A stretch of DNA of 64,000 bases from Lachnospiraceae bacterium (GTDB lineage: Bacteria; Bacillota; Clostridia; Lachnospirales; Lachnospiraceae). Within the stretch, counting starts at the first letter, position 1. Each line of letters starts with the position of its first letter. Positions 13,165-22,845 of this stretch are shown piece by piece. Under the pieces are notes generated by a model. That model made no database searches, had not been told where the DNA came from, and worked only from the letters and a program-made list of their open reading frames with translations. The DNA is taken from assembly GCA_009911185.1 (NCBI GenBank), contig QXWW01000003.1:124001-188000 (forward strand), given 5' to 3'. Both the position numbers and the translations under genes were made by a program.

Positions 13165-14634
13165 ATGAATAAAGTACGAACAAGATACGCACCCAGCCCC
13201 ACAGGGAAGATGCATGTGGGAAATCTTCGCTCGGCCCTGTATGAGTTTTTGATCGCAAAACATGCAGGAGGAGATTTTATGCTCCGTATTGAAGATACAG
13301 ACCAGGAACGTTTTGTAGAGGGAGCAACTGAAATTATTTACCGGACACTGGAACAGGCAGGATTACAGCATGATGAAGGACCGGATAAGGATGGCGGGTT
13401 CGGCCCCTATGTCCAGAGCGAGCGTATGAAAAGCGGAATTTATATGGAATATGCCAAAAAGCTTGTGGAGCGGGGGGAAGCTTACTATTGCTTTTGTGAT
13501 AAAGAACGTCTGGAGTCCTTAAAGACAGAGATTGTGGAAGGCAAGGAGATCATGATGTATGACAAGCATTGCCTTTCGCTGACAAAAGAAGAAGTAGAGG
13601 AAAATCTTGCGGCAGGAAAGCCTTTTGTCATTCGTCAGAATATTCCTATGGAAGGGAGCACGACATTTCATGATGAACTGTATGGGGATATTCGTGTGGA
13701 AAATGCGGAATTGGATGATATGATTTTGATCAAATCTGACGGTTATCCAACGTATAATTTTGCGAATGTGGTGGATGACCATACCATGAATATTACCCAT
13801 GTAGTAAGAGGGAATGAGTATTTGTCTTCCGCACCCAAGTACCAGAGGCTCTATGATGCGTTTGGCTGGGAGTCTCCGGTCTATATCCATCTGCCGCTGA
13901 TTACCGACGAGAATCATAAAAAACTGTCCAAGCGCAGCGGACATGCTTCTTTTGAAGAATTGATAGAACAGGGATTTCTCACGGAGGCAGTGGTGAATTA
14001 TATTGCTTTGTTAGGATGGAGTCCGGAAGAAAATCGGGAGATTTTTACCCTTGAGGAATTGATAGAGAAGTTCGATTATCACAGAATCAGCAAATCTCCG
14101 GCAGTTTTTGATATTGTAAAGCTGAAATGGATGAATGGCGAATATCTGAAAGCGATGGATTTTGATGAATTTTATGAGATGGCAGAACCTCATATCAAAA
14201 AATGCCTGACGAAAGAGTTTGACTTAAAAAAGATTGCGGCAATGGTGAAGACCAGAATTGAAATTTTCCCGGACATTGCAGAGCATATTGATTTTTTGGA
14301 GGAAATGCCGGAATATGACTGCGCGATGTATGCCCATAAGAAGATGAAAACCACGCCGGAATCTTCTCTGGAGGTTTTAAAGGAACTGATTCCTGTTCTG
14401 GAAGCGCAAGAGGATTACTCCAATGATGCATTGTATGATATCCTCTGTAACTATGTCTCAGAGAAAGGCTGCAAAAATGGATACGTGATGTGGCCGCTGC
14501 GCACGGCAGTATCTGGAAAGCAAATGACGCCGGGAGGCGCTACCGAGCTTATGGAACTGCTTGGGAAGGAAGAATCCCTGGCAAGGCTGCGCGCGGCAGT
14601 GGCAAAATTGGAAGCAGACACAGATAAGGATTAA
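13165..14634 (+). CDS. gltX: Glutamyl-tRNA synthetase
   Basis: 489 residues, the usual length. The class I signature reads [11 protein letters not shown] near the N-terminus (a HIGH variant) and KLSKR stands for KMSKS at about residue 250. [13 protein letters not shown] and the WMNGEYL anticodon-domain region are typical of GluRS. It charges tRNA-Glu with glutamate in the cytoplasm; in Firmicutes it often also charges tRNA-Gln for GatCAB amidation, and whether it does so here cannot be told. The start has AAAGGAGA upstream. A helicase gene follows after four bases. Confidence 0.95.
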   Translation: MNKVRTRYAPSPTGKMHVGNLRSALYEFLIAKHAGGDFMLRIEDTDQERFVEGATEIIYRTLEQAGLQHDEGPDKDGGFGPYVQSERMKSGIYMEYAKKLVERGEAYYCFCDKERLESLKTEIVEGKEIMMYDKHCLSLTKEEVEENLAAGKPFVIRQNIPMEGSTTFHDELYGDIRVENAELDDMILIKSDGYPTYNFANVVDDHTMNITHVVRGNEYLSSAPKYQRLYDAFGWESPVYIHLPLITDENHKKLSKRSGHASFEELIEQGFLTEAVVNYIALLGWSPEENREIFTLEELIEKFDYHRISKSPAVFDIVKLKWMNGEYLKAMDFDEFYEMAEPHIKKCLTKEFDLKKIAAMVKTRIEIFPDIAEHIDFLEEMPEYDCAMYAHKKMKTTPESSLEVLKELIPVLEAQEDYSNDALYDILCNYVSEKGCKNGYVMWPLRTAVSGKQMTPGGATELMELLGKEESLARLRAAVAKLEADTDKD

Positions 14635-14638
14635 ATGT

Positions 14639-16504
14639 ATGGGTTTTAACAAATCTCAGACAGAGGCGATCGGACACACAAACGGACCTATGCTGGTATT
14701 GGCAGGTCCAGGGTCCGGCAAGACCACTGTTATCACGGAGCGAACCAGATATCTGATTTTGCATAAGGGGATTGATCCTTCGCGTATTCTCGTCATAACT
14801 TTTACCAAAGCGGCAGCAACAGAGATGAAAGAAAGGTTCCAGGGGCTGATGGGCAGAAAAGAACCCGTTACCTTTGGAACTTTTCATGCAGTCTTTTTTC
14901 AGATACTTAAACATGCTTATGGGTTTCACGGCGGAAATATTGCCAGAGAAGAGCAAAGGTTTCAATTTATCCGGGAAATGATTGAGAACATGCATCTGGA
15001 ATATGAAGATGAGAATGAATTTATCGGTGATTTGCTGGCAGAAATCAGTATGGTAAAAAATACGGGAGTCCTTTTGGAACATTATTATCCGAAAAACTGC
15101 GGCAAAGAGATTTTTGAGCGGATTTACCAGGGATATGACCAGAAAATGCGCCGGTACAGGCTGATTGATTTTGACGATATGCTGGTATATTGCTACGAGC
15201 TGCTAAAAGAACGCAGGGATATTCTGGCGGCATGGCAGAAAAAATTTCAGTATATACTGATTGACGAATTTCAGGACATCAACAGCGTTCAGTTTGCGAT
15301 TATGAGAATGCTGGCCCTGCCGGAGAATAACCTGTTTGCCGTAGGAGATGACGATCAGTCCATTTATCGGTTTCGAGGGGCCAGACCGGAGCTGATGCTG
15401 GGTTTTGACAAAGCTTATCCCGAGGCAAAAAGGGTGCTTTTAGATATAAATTACCGCTCCGCCAAAGAGATTGTGGAAGCGTCTCTGCGGTTGATTTCTC
15501 ACAACTCGGAACGATTTGAGAAGAAGATACGCCCTAGAGAGGCAACAGCGGCAGAAGCGGAAGCGAAACAGCGGCGGGTTCAGTGCCGTCTTTGGAATGG
15601 ACAGCAGGAGGAAGGGAAAGCCATAATAGAACATATTTTAAAGTCTTGCCGGCATGGATATAGCTATAATGACATTGCCGTATTGTTTCGCACCAATACA
15701 CAGCCCAGATACTTTATGTCCCAGCTTATGGCGTATAACATTCCCTTTCGGACCAGGGATAACATTCCGAACCTCTACGAGCATTGGATTACCAGAGATA
15801 TTTTAACCTATATACGTCTTGCTCTTGGGAGTCGTAGCCGTAAAGATATCTTAAAAATTATGAATCGTCCGAACCGTTATATAACCAGAGAGAGCCTCGA
15901 AGAGGCGGAAGTGGCGTTTGATGTGTGGGCGGATTATTTTTACGATAAGAATCAGCACTGGGTTGCGGAACGAATCGAACAATTGGAGGCAGATTTGCGG
16001 GTGATCAGCCGTCTTTCCCCTTATGCGGCGATAAATTATATTCGTATGGGAATCGGCTATGAGGATTTTCTGAAAGAGTATGCAGATTACCGCAGAATCA
16101 GCCAGGAAAATTTGTTGGAAGTGTTGGATGAGCTCCAGGACGGCGCGCAGGCATTTTCCAGTTATGATGCATGGTTTTCTCATATGGAAGAATATACGCA
16201 GGAACTGTTAAATCAGAAACGTCAGCAGGAACTGCTGACGGATTGTGTTTCTCTTGCCACGCTGCACAGCGCGAAAGGGCTGGAATTTCCGCTTGTACAT
16301 ATTTTGGATGTCAATGAGGAATTAATGCCTTATAAAAAGGCTCTTGTGGATGCGGATCTGCAGGAAGAGAGGAGAATGTTTTATGTGGGGATTACCCGTG
16401 CAAAACAGGAATTATACATACATAGTGTTAAAAAATTTAATGGAAAAGAGCTGGAGGTTTCCAGGTTCGTGGCGGAAATACAGGGGATACCGGCAAAAGA
16501 TTAG
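14639..16504 (+). CDS. UvrD/Rep-like superfamily 1 DNA helicase
   Basis: 621 residues from ATG 14639, with AAGGA 8 bases upstream; it begins four bases after gltX, implying co-transcription. Helicase motifs in order: GPGSGKTT (I), TFTKAAATEM (Ia), LIDEFQDIN (II), GDDDQSIYRFRGA (III), INYRSAKEI (IV), LHSAKGLEF (V) and FYVGITRAKQ (VI). It is a 3'-5' helicase of the UvrD/PcrA type but shorter than PcrA (about 730) and lacks its C-terminal extension, so it is probably a second, smaller paralogue for repair or fork processing. The pairing with gltX looks accidental or lineage-specific. Confidence 0.9.
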   Translation: MGFNKSQTEAIGHTNGPMLVLAGPGSGKTTVITERTRYLILHKGIDPSRILVITFTKAAATEMKERFQGLMGRKEPVTFGTFHAVFFQILKHAYGFHGGNIAREEQRFQFIREMIENMHLEYEDENEFIGDLLAEISMVKNTGVLLEHYYPKNCGKEIFERIYQGYDQKMRRYRLIDFDDMLVYCYELLKERRDILAAWQKKFQYILIDEFQDINSVQFAIMRMLALPENNLFAVGDDDQSIYRFRGARPELMLGFDKAYPEAKRVLLDINYRSAKEIVEASLRLISHNSERFEKKIRPREATAAEAEAKQRRVQCRLWNGQQEEGKAIIEHILKSCRHGYSYNDIAVLFRTNTQPRYFMSQLMAYNIPFRTRDNIPNLYEHWITRDILTYIRLALGSRSRKDILKIMNRPNRYITRESLEEAEVAFDVWADYFYDKNQHWVAERIEQLEADLRVISRLSPYAAINYIRMGIGYEDFLKEYADYRRISQENLLEVLDELQDGAQAFSSYDAWFSHMEEYTQELLNQKRQQELLTDCVSLATLHSAKGLEFPLVHILDVNEELMPYKKALVDADLQEERRMFYVGITRAKQELYIHSVKKFNGKELEVSRFVAEIQGIPAKD

Positions 16505-16570
16505 ATTTAACTGCCAAAGCATGAAGCGGAAATATTGCTTTCCAATAACAAATATAAATGTGATGATGGA

Positions 16571-16618
16571 ATAGAGGCAAAGTCGGGAGTATGGATGTTC
16601 TCCTGACTTTGCCTCTAT
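16571..16618. terminator. Shared hairpin between convergent genes
   Basis: A 19-bp near-perfect stem (16571-16589 with 16600-16618, one G-U) with a 10-base loop sits between the helicase and the convergent DUF1292 gene. It has no clear T-run on either side, so it may act as a bidirectional terminator or only an RNA end-stabiliser. Confidence 0.6.
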
Positions 16619-16688
16619 ATAACGATGTTAATCCTGTTTGCGCTGCTTCTATTTTGAATCTTGAAAATATTGCAAACGCTGTTTAAAA

Positions 16689-17030
16689 TCATTCGTCATC
16701 CAGTAAAGCGTCCCATTCTGCTTCATCCAAAAGTTCTTCAAAACGGTCTGCAACCGCTTCATATTCCTCTTCGCTGTTAATATCCTCCAGATTGGGATTC
16801 CCCTCAGAATCTTCAAAATAGCGGTAAATAAAGACTTCTCCTTCCTCGTTATCTTCCCCTTCTTTGTCCAAAGGCAGCAGAACGATATAATCGTTGTCAT
16901 CCATATCGAAAATAGTGAGAATTCTGCATTCTACTTCAGAATCATCATCCATGGTTAAGGTGACGCGCACGTCTTCCATATCGTCTTCGTCCATATCGCT
17001 GAGAGGGGTGGTATTGGTATTGTCGCTCAT
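16689..17030 (-). CDS. DUF1292 domain protein (YrzB-like)
   Basis: 113 residues, strongly acidic. The core reads VRVTLTMDDDSEVECRIL, then NDYIVLLPL and EVFIYRYFED with a C-terminal EEYEAVADRFEELLDE helix, the DUF1292 pattern widespread in Firmicutes. The function is not established; in many genomes it neighbours ruvX/yrzL genes, which is not so here. It follows the HD-GYP gene by 25 bases on the same strand and is probably in one transcript with it. Confidence 0.85.
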   Translation of the reverse strand: MSDNTNTTPLSDMDEDDMEDVRVTLTMDDDSEVECRILTIFDMDDNDYIVLLPLDKEGEDNEEGEVFIYRYFEDSEGNPNLEDINSEEEYEAVADRFEELLDEAEWDALLDDE

Positions 17031-17055
17031 AAAATTACCTCATTCTTTCTGCTTA

Positions 17056-18144
17056 TTAAATAATCGCCTGAATATAAAGTTCTGGATGTTTTCCCAGGTC
17101 AACATATTCATTGGAAGTGAGACGTACCAGCGGACGGGAGAGTCTCTGGTTATTGATCATAAGGATGTTGCCTATGGAACCGTTATTCAGTAATACAGAG
17201 TTTCCCATGTAAGTGTCAATGATGCGTGTCAGGAAAGTCAGAATATATTCCGCTTCGTATTTCTCAAGTCCCTCCCGCTCAAATGTAGCAATTACTTCAA
17301 AGGGACATAGGCCCTTACGGTAACAGCGGTTGGAAGTCATGGCATCGTACACGTCGGCAATAGAGATGATTTTGGCAAAATCAGAAATTTCTGATCCCTG
17401 TAAGCCGGAAGGATAACCGCTGCCGTCACAGCGTTCATGGTGCATCAATGCGGCTTCTTTGATGCGGATGTCAAGATCCTGAGAGCTTAGAAGTTTTGCT
17501 CCTTCTACAGGGTGGCGTTTGATTTCATCAAATTCTTCCGTCGTCAGGGCGCTGGGTTTTGTAAGAATTTTATCGTCGATGATACATTTCCCAAGGTCGT
17601 GCAGAAGTCCGGCCAAAGTCAGCACATCCAGATCCTCTTCTGGCAAATGCAGCCATTCTCCCAACATACGTGCAATTAACGCCACATTGATGCTGTGCGC
17701 AAAGGTAGAATCGTCAATCTGGCGCATGTTGTGTAGCATGTCAAATACAGAGAGCGAGGTCAGATGGTTGCTGTACAGGCTGCTGACCTGCTTGATCAGG
17801 CTGTTGGAATCCACAGCCGTATTCTTAGTGATCAGGTCGTTGATGGAAGAGGTCAGAACCTGCGTCTTCTTATTATAATCCACCTTAAAAGCGTGGAACT
17901 CTCTGCTCTTGCGAACTTTTTGAGAATAGGAGACAAATTCCTCCTGCGGCGGTGCATCTGTGTTGGAAGCTTCCTTTGCGTCTTCCTGTATATGTACCCA
18001 TGTAATACCGTAGAACTCCAGACGGGAAATCTGCTGCGTGGTCAGAAGGGTATTGACAGGAAGGATCATCTGTCCGCTTTTACTGTATACAGGCATGGCA
18101 GTCACCATACCCGCCAGCAAATCTTTTGTGGCTGTTTTTTTCAA
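17056..18144 (-). CDS. HD-GYP domain phosphodiesterase
   Basis: 362 residues. The C-terminal two thirds is an HD-GYP domain: LLHDLGK with H182-D183, HHERCDGSGYP near 235 (the GYP motif) and IADVYDAMTSNRCYR. All metal-binding residues appear present, so hydrolysis of cyclic di-GMP is likely. The N-terminal 120 residues are an uncharacterised region beginning with a short hydrophobic stretch but no clear membrane span. In a flagellated organism such an enzyme could favour motility by lowering cyclic di-GMP (inference). Divergent from the fab operon. Confidence 0.9.
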   Translation of the reverse strand: MKKTATKDLLAGMVTAMPVYSKSGQMILPVNTLLTTQQISRLEFYGITWVHIQEDAKEASNTDAPPQEEFVSYSQKVRKSREFHAFKVDYNKKTQVLTSSINDLITKNTAVDSNSLIKQVSSLYSNHLTSLSVFDMLHNMRQIDDSTFAHSINVALIARMLGEWLHLPEEDLDVLTLAGLLHDLGKCIIDDKILTKPSALTTEEFDEIKRHPVEGAKLLSSQDLDIRIKEAALMHHERCDGSGYPSGLQGSEISDFAKIISIADVYDAMTSNRCYRKGLCPFEVIATFEREGLEKYEAEYILTFLTRIIDTYMGNSVLLNNGSIGNILMINNQRLSRPLVRLTSNEYVDLGKHPELYIQAII

Positions 18145-18221
18145 TGTAGCTTCCCCCTTTCTTTCATAAATTGTACTAAATATAGAATATCATAATTGGG
18201 AAAAAAATTCTACTGTTTTTA

Positions 18222-18250
18222 TTGACAAGAAAAGTTCGCTGTGATATATT
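18222..18250 (+). promoter_or_regulatory. Promoter of the fatty-acid synthesis operon
   Basis: TTGACA (18222-18227), 17-base spacer, TATATT (18245-18250): a near-consensus sigma-A promoter. The -10 is overlapped by a palindrome. Confidence 0.85.
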
Positions 18251-18266
18251 TTGAATATCAAAATAT
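18246..18266. promoter_or_regulatory. FabT-like operator
   Basis: A perfect inverted repeat with 9-bp arms, ATATTTTGA (18246-18254) and TCAAAATAT (18258-18266) around ATA. The core TTTGAATATCAAA differs by one base from the known streptococcal FabT core TTTGATTATCAAA. It covers the -10 and start site, so a bound regulator would repress the operon. No fabT gene lies nearby. Confidence 0.7.
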
Positions 18267-18290
18267 TTGAAAGAAAAAGGAGATAGAGAT

Positions 18291-18521
18291 ATGTTGGAAA
18301 GAATGAAAGAAATTATTGCAGAACAGTTGAGCACAGAGGCAGATGGAATTACATTGGACACTTCTTTTAAGGAAGACCTGGGAGCCGATTCTCTGGATTT
18401 ATTCGAGCTGGTGATGGCTCTGGAAGATGAGTATTCTGTAGAAATTCCGTCAGAGGATCTGGAAAAATTGAGCACGGTTGGAGATGTTGTAAATTATTTA
18501 AAAGAAAAAGGTGTGGAATAA
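18291..18521 (+). CDS. acpP: Acyl carrier protein
   Basis: 76 residues from ATG 18291 (AAAGGAGA upstream), the normal length. S34 in GADSLDL is the site for the 4'-phosphopantetheine arm. Acidic helices on either side match AcpP. It carries growing acyl chains for all enzymes of the operon. First gene behind the FabT-like operator. Confidence 0.95.
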   Translation: MLERMKEIIAEQLSTEADGITLDTSFKEDLGADSLDLFELVMALEDEYSVEIPSEDLEKLSTVGDVVNYLKEKGVE

Positions 18522-18524
18522 CAG

Positions 18525-19451
18525 ATGAAAACAAAGATTACGGAACTTTTACATATTAAAACCCCCATAATTCAGGGAGGCATGGCATGGGTGGCAGAAC
18601 ATCATCTGGCGGCAGCAGTGTCAGCGGCTGGCGGACTTGGGATTATAGGCGCTGCAAATGCTCCGGCGGATTGGGTGCGGGAAGAAATCCGTAAAGCACG
18701 GGAGATTACTGATAATCCAATTGGTGTAAATGTGATGTTGTTAAGCCCATATGCGGATGAGGTGGCACAGGTGCTGGTAGAAGAACGGGTGCCTGTGATT
18801 ACCACTGGAGCAGGAAATCCTGGTAAATATATGGAAATGTGGAAGTCTGCAGGCAGCAAAGTGATTCCGGTAGTGGCAAGCGTAGCGCTGGCAAGAATGA
18901 TGGAGCGCGGCGGCGCGGATGCTGTAATTGCAGAGGGCACAGAGTCTGGCGGACACATTGGAGCAGCTACCACCATGACATTGGTGCCACAGGTTAGAGA
19001 TGCCGTCAAGGTGCCGGTGATTGCGGCAGGAGGAATCGGCGATGGCAGAGGAATGGCGGCTGCTTTTATGCTGGGGGCAGACGCTGTACAGTTAGGAACC
19101 CGGTTTGTGGTGGCAAAAGAATCCATCTGCCATGAGAATTACAAAGAAAGAATTATCAAAGCCAAAGACATTGATTCAGCAGTTACCGGAAGAAGCCATG
19201 GGCACCCCATTCGTCAGTTACGCAATCAGATGACCAAAGAATATTTGAAAAAAGAGCAGGAAGGCGTACCGTTTGAGGAATTGGAGCTGATGACAGTGGG
19301 CGCTCTTCGAAATGCCGTTGTGGACGGAGATGTGAAACATGGAACAGTTATGGCAGGACAGATCGCCGGCTTAATCAGCAAAGAACAGACCTGTCAGGAA
19401 ATAATAGAAGAGATCATGAAAGAGGCTGCGGATTTATTAAAGGAGCGTTAA
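18525..19451 (+). CDS. fabK: Enoyl-ACP reductase II (FMN-dependent)
   Basis: 308 residues. The FabK/2-nitropropane dioxygenase TIM barrel is clear: IQGGMAWVA near the start, AAGGLGIIGAAN, TTGAGNPG, EGTESGGHIG (FMN/His region) and AAGGIGDGRGMAAA. It reduces trans-2-enoyl-ACP with NAD(P)H and FMN, the last step of each elongation cycle. Position between acpP and fabD is the Streptococcus/Clostridia order. It starts 3 bases after acpP and its stop abuts fabD. No fabI is seen in the window. Confidence 0.93.
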   Translation: MKTKITELLHIKTPIIQGGMAWVAEHHLAAAVSAAGGLGIIGAANAPADWVREEIRKAREITDNPIGVNVMLLSPYADEVAQVLVEERVPVITTGAGNPGKYMEMWKSAGSKVIPVVASVALARMMERGGADAVIAEGTESGGHIGAATTMTLVPQVRDAVKVPVIAAGGIGDGRGMAAAFMLGADAVQLGTRFVVAKESICHENYKERIIKAKDIDSAVTGRSHGHPIRQLRNQMTKEYLKKEQEGVPFEELELMTVGALRNAVVDGDVKHGTVMAGQIAGLISKEQTCQEIIEEIMKEAADLLKER

Positions 19452-20369
19452 ATGAGTAAAATAGCATTTATGTTTCCGGGACAGGGAGCACAGTATACCG
19501 GAATGGGAAAAGATTTTTATGAGAAATACGATCGTGCCAAGGAAGTGTTTGCCATTGCAGACAAAGTGTCTGGCATGTCTATGGGAGAATTGATTTTTCA
19601 GGAAAACGAGAAACTTCACATTACAAAATATACCCAGGTGGCAATGCTGGCTGTGGAACTTGCCATTTTGAAGGTGTTGGAGGAACAAGGAGTTTCTTCC
19701 TCTGTCAATGCCGGACTGAGCCTTGGAGAATATGCGGCTCTGACTGCTTCTGGAGGTCTTTCAGTACATGATGCGTTAGCGCTTGTGACAAAGCGGGGGC
19801 TGTATATGCAGGAAGCAGTCCCGACAGGCGGCGCTATGACTGCAGTCATGGGACTGGATCATATTGAGATTGAAAAAATCTGCGAGAAAACAGAAGGGAT
19901 TGTATCTGTTGCAAACTATAATTGCCCAGGGCAGATCGTGATTAGCGGAGAAGAGTCAGCGGTAACAAAGGCCGCAGAGGCATTGAAGGAAGCTGGGGCA
20001 AAACGCTGCGTACCTCTGAAAGTCAGTGGTCCGTTTCATTCTCAAATGCTGGAAGGAGCGGGAAGAAAACTTGCGGACGCCCTTGAAAATATCGAGATTG
20101 GTGAGATTACAACACCATATATCTCAAATGTCACTGCTGATTATGTGACGGATAAAGAAGACGTGAAAGATTTACTAAGGCGTCAGGTATCTTCTTCCGT
20201 ACGCTGGCAGCAGAGTGTGGAGCGCATGGCTGCAGACGGTGTGGAACTTTTCATTGAAATTGGTCCTAAAAAGACTTTATCCGGGTTTTTGAAAAAGATT
20301 GCTCCCAAGATTCAGTGCTGTCATGTGGAAACCGTAGAGGACATGGATGAACTGTTAAAGATATTGTAA
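19452..20369 (+). CDS. fabD: Malonyl-CoA:ACP transacylase
   Basis: 305 residues. MFPGQGAQY near the N-terminus, the nucleophile S90 in GLSLGEY (GxSxG) and the catalytic His in GPFHSQM are all present. It transfers malonyl groups from CoA to ACP. The ATG follows the fabK stop with no gap. Confidence 0.95.
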   Translation: MSKIAFMFPGQGAQYTGMGKDFYEKYDRAKEVFAIADKVSGMSMGELIFQENEKLHITKYTQVAMLAVELAILKVLEEQGVSSSVNAGLSLGEYAALTASGGLSVHDALALVTKRGLYMQEAVPTGGAMTAVMGLDHIEIEKICEKTEGIVSVANYNCPGQIVISGEESAVTKAAEALKEAGAKRCVPLKVSGPFHSQMLEGAGRKLADALENIEIGEITTPYISNVTADYVTDKEDVKDLLRRQVSSSVRWQQSVERMAADGVELFIEIGPKKTLSGFLKKIAPKIQCCHVETVEDMDELLKIL

Positions 20370-20381
20370 TCGGAGGAAAAT

Positions 20382-21125
20382 ATGGGATTAGAAGGAAAGA
20401 CAGCGTTAGTTACCGGAGCGTCCAGAGGGATCGGGAGAGCCATTGCCATAACTCTGGCTGCCCAGGGCGCGGCGGTAATTGTAAATTATAATGGTTCAAA
20501 GGAAGCAGCCGATGAGGTGGTGTCAGAGATTCAGGCAGCAGGAGGAACGGCAGTAAGCTATGGCTGCAGTGTGGCAGATCCGGAAGCAGTAGAAAGTATG
20601 ATGAAAGATATTTTTTCCCAGTACAAGCGGCTTGATATTTTGGTGAATAATGCCGGAATTACCCGGGACAATTTGATTTTAAAAATGAAAGAAGAGGATT
20701 TTGACGCAGTGCTTAATACGAATCTGAAAGGGGTGTTTCATACCTGCAGATTTGCCGCACGTCAGATGTTAAAACAAAAAGCAGGCTGTATTGTCAATAT
20801 TTCTTCCATTTCCGGTGTTATGGGAAATGCAGGCCAGACCAATTATGCGGCTTCCAAAGCTGGTGTGATAGGATTTACCAAGTCACTGGCGAGAGAGCTT
20901 GCCTCAAGGGAAATCCGTGTGAACGCGGTTGCGCCTGGGTTTATTGAGACGGAAATGACAGATAAACTGCCAGCAGCAGCAGTGGAAGCTGGAAAGAGCC
21001 AGATTCCGTTCGGCAGGTTTGGAAAAGCAGAAGAAGTGGCAAAAGCAGTCTGCTTTTTAGCTTCTGAAGACGCTTCCTATATTACTGGCCAGGTACTTCA
21101 TGTAGACGGCGGTATGGGAATGTAG
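20382..21125 (+). CDS. fabG: 3-oxoacyl-ACP reductase
   Basis: 247 residues, a short-chain dehydrogenase. Cofactor motif TGASRGIG, NNAG, and the Ser/Tyr/Lys triad in SSISG and YAASKAG are complete. It reduces 3-oxoacyl-ACP with NADPH. CGGAGG lies just upstream of the start. Confidence 0.95.
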   Translation: MGLEGKTALVTGASRGIGRAIAITLAAQGAAVIVNYNGSKEAADEVVSEIQAAGGTAVSYGCSVADPEAVESMMKDIFSQYKRLDILVNNAGITRDNLILKMKEEDFDAVLNTNLKGVFHTCRFAARQMLKQKAGCIVNISSISGVMGNAGQTNYAASKAGVIGFTKSLARELASREIRVNAVAPGFIETEMTDKLPAAAVEAGKSQIPFGRFGKAEEVAKAVCFLASEDASYITGQVLHVDGGMGM

Positions 21126-21139
21126 AGAAGGAGGATTGT

Positions 21140-22375
21140 ATGAAAAGAGTTGTTGTGACAGGTATGGGTGCTATTACTCCCATTGGACTGAATACCGAGG
21201 AATTTTGGGAAAGCCTGAAAGCTGGAAAAACAGGATTTGGAGAGATTACCCAGTTTGATACAGAGAATTTTAAAGTGAAGGTGGCTGCCAGTGTCAAGGG
21301 CTTTGACGGAAAAAATTATATGGACCCGAAATCTGCAAAGCGTATGGAGCTGTTCTGCCAGTATGCAGTTGCTGCATCAAAAGAGGCTCTGGAGCAGTCT
21401 GGAATCAATATGGAAGAAGAAGACCCGTATCGTGTGGGCTGTGCCATAGGTTCTGGCGTCGGCAGTCTGCAGGCGATGGAACGGGAGCATAAGAAGCTTT
21501 TGGACAGAGGCCCTGGCAGAATCAATCCTCTTTTGGTGCCTTTGATGATTACGAATATGGCGGCTGGAAACGTATCCATTCAGTTTGGGTTAAAGGGAAA
21601 GAGCCTGAATGTGGTGACCGCATGTGCCACGGGAACGCATTCCATCGGGGAGGCATATCGGACTATTCAGGTGGGAGACGCCGACGTGATGGTGGCAGGT
21701 GGAACGGAAAGTTCTATAACGCCAATTGGAATCGGTGGATTTACAGCCTTGACAGCTCTGTCTTCCAGTAATGATGTAACTCGTTGTTCGATACCTTTTG
21801 ACAAAGAGCGCAGCGGTTTCGTGATGGGTGAAGGCGCAGGAGCAGTGATATTAGAAGAACTGGAACATGCCAGGAAGCGTGGAGCAGCAATTCTTGCGGA
21901 AGTGGTGGGATATGGAGCTACCAGTGATGCTTATCACATTACTTCTCCGGCAGAGGATGGCATGGGAGCAGCCATGGCAATGAAAAATGCTGTAAAAGAC
22001 GCTGGTGTGGATTTGCAGGATATCGAATATATTAATGCACATGGAACCAGTACACATCATAATGATCTCTTTGAAACCAGAGCCATTAAGCTTGCCTTTG
22101 GAGATCATGCTTACAAGATGAAGATTAATTCTACAAAATCCATGATCGGGCATTTGCTGGGAGCAGCAGGGGCGGTGGAAGTCATTGCATGTATTCAGCA
22201 GATGAATCACAACTACATTCATGCCACTGTGGGATTACAGGAGTCGGAAGAAGAATTAAATCTGAATTATATGAAAGGTACAGGAATAGAACAAGAATTT
22301 AATTATGCTTTAACAAATTCACTTGGATTTGGCGGACACAATGCAAGTCTGCTATTGAAGAAGTTTAAGGAGTAG
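21140..22375 (+). CDS. fabF: 3-oxoacyl-ACP synthase II
   Basis: 411 residues. The Cys-His-His catalytic set is present: C162 in TACATGTHS, His in NAHGTSTHHND and His in KSMIGHLLGAAG. It condenses malonyl-ACP with acyl-ACP. No fabH (initiating synthase) is seen in this operon, unlike in streptococci, so initiation must be encoded elsewhere or done differently. Confidence 0.95.
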   Translation: MKRVVVTGMGAITPIGLNTEEFWESLKAGKTGFGEITQFDTENFKVKVAASVKGFDGKNYMDPKSAKRMELFCQYAVAASKEALEQSGINMEEEDPYRVGCAIGSGVGSLQAMEREHKKLLDRGPGRINPLLVPLMITNMAAGNVSIQFGLKGKSLNVVTACATGTHSIGEAYRTIQVGDADVMVAGGTESSITPIGIGGFTALTALSSSNDVTRCSIPFDKERSGFVMGEGAGAVILEELEHARKRGAAILAEVVGYGATSDAYHITSPAEDGMGAAMAMKNAVKDAGVDLQDIEYINAHGTSTHHNDLFETRAIKLAFGDHAYKMKINSTKSMIGHLLGAAGAVEVIACIQQMNHNYIHATVGLQESEEELNLNYMKGTGIEQEFNYALTNSLGFGGHNASLLLKKFKE

Positions 22376-22378
22376 ATT

Positions 22379-22828
22379 ATGGAATTTCAAAATCTTGTAA
22401 CATTGATTCAAACTGTTTCAGATTCAGAACTGACACAGTTTTCCTATGAAGAAAATGGTGTATCTCTCTCCATGAAGAAGGAAAAGAAAGAAAAGTTTAT
22501 AGCAGTGGAAAATGCCGCAGCGCCTCAGGTAACCGCAGTAGAGTTCCATGGAACTTCTGGAACGGAGGAAACAGCCAAAGAAGAAGGGTTTGACGGTAAT
22601 GTAGTGAAATCTCCGTTGGTGGGGACATTCTATGCATCGCCTTCCCCGGAGGATGATCCGTTTGTCAAGGTCGGTGATCCGGTCAGTAAGGGGCAGGTTT
22701 TGGGGATTGTGGAGGCCATGAAGCTGATGAATGAGATTGAAAGTGAGTATGATGGCGTGGTGAAACAGATTCTGGTATCAAATGAAGACGTGATTGAATT
22801 TGGGCAGCCATTGTTTGTAATTGGTTAA
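22379..22828 (+). CDS. accB: Biotin carboxyl carrier protein
   Basis: 149 residues. The C-terminal biotinyl domain has K115 in EAMKLMN, the biotinylation site, and a thumb typical of AccB. The N-terminal 70 residues form a helical start and an Ala/Glu-rich linker. It carries carboxybiotin between AccC and the AccDA carboxyltransferase. Confidence 0.95.
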   Translation: MEFQNLVTLIQTVSDSELTQFSYEENGVSLSMKKEKKEKFIAVENAAAPQVTAVEFHGTSGTEETAKEEGFDGNVVKSPLVGTFYASPSPEDDPFVKVGDPVSKGQVLGIVEAMKLMNEIESEYDGVVKQILVSNEDVIEFGQPLFVIG

Positions 22829-22845
22829 GACAGGAGGGAGATGCA

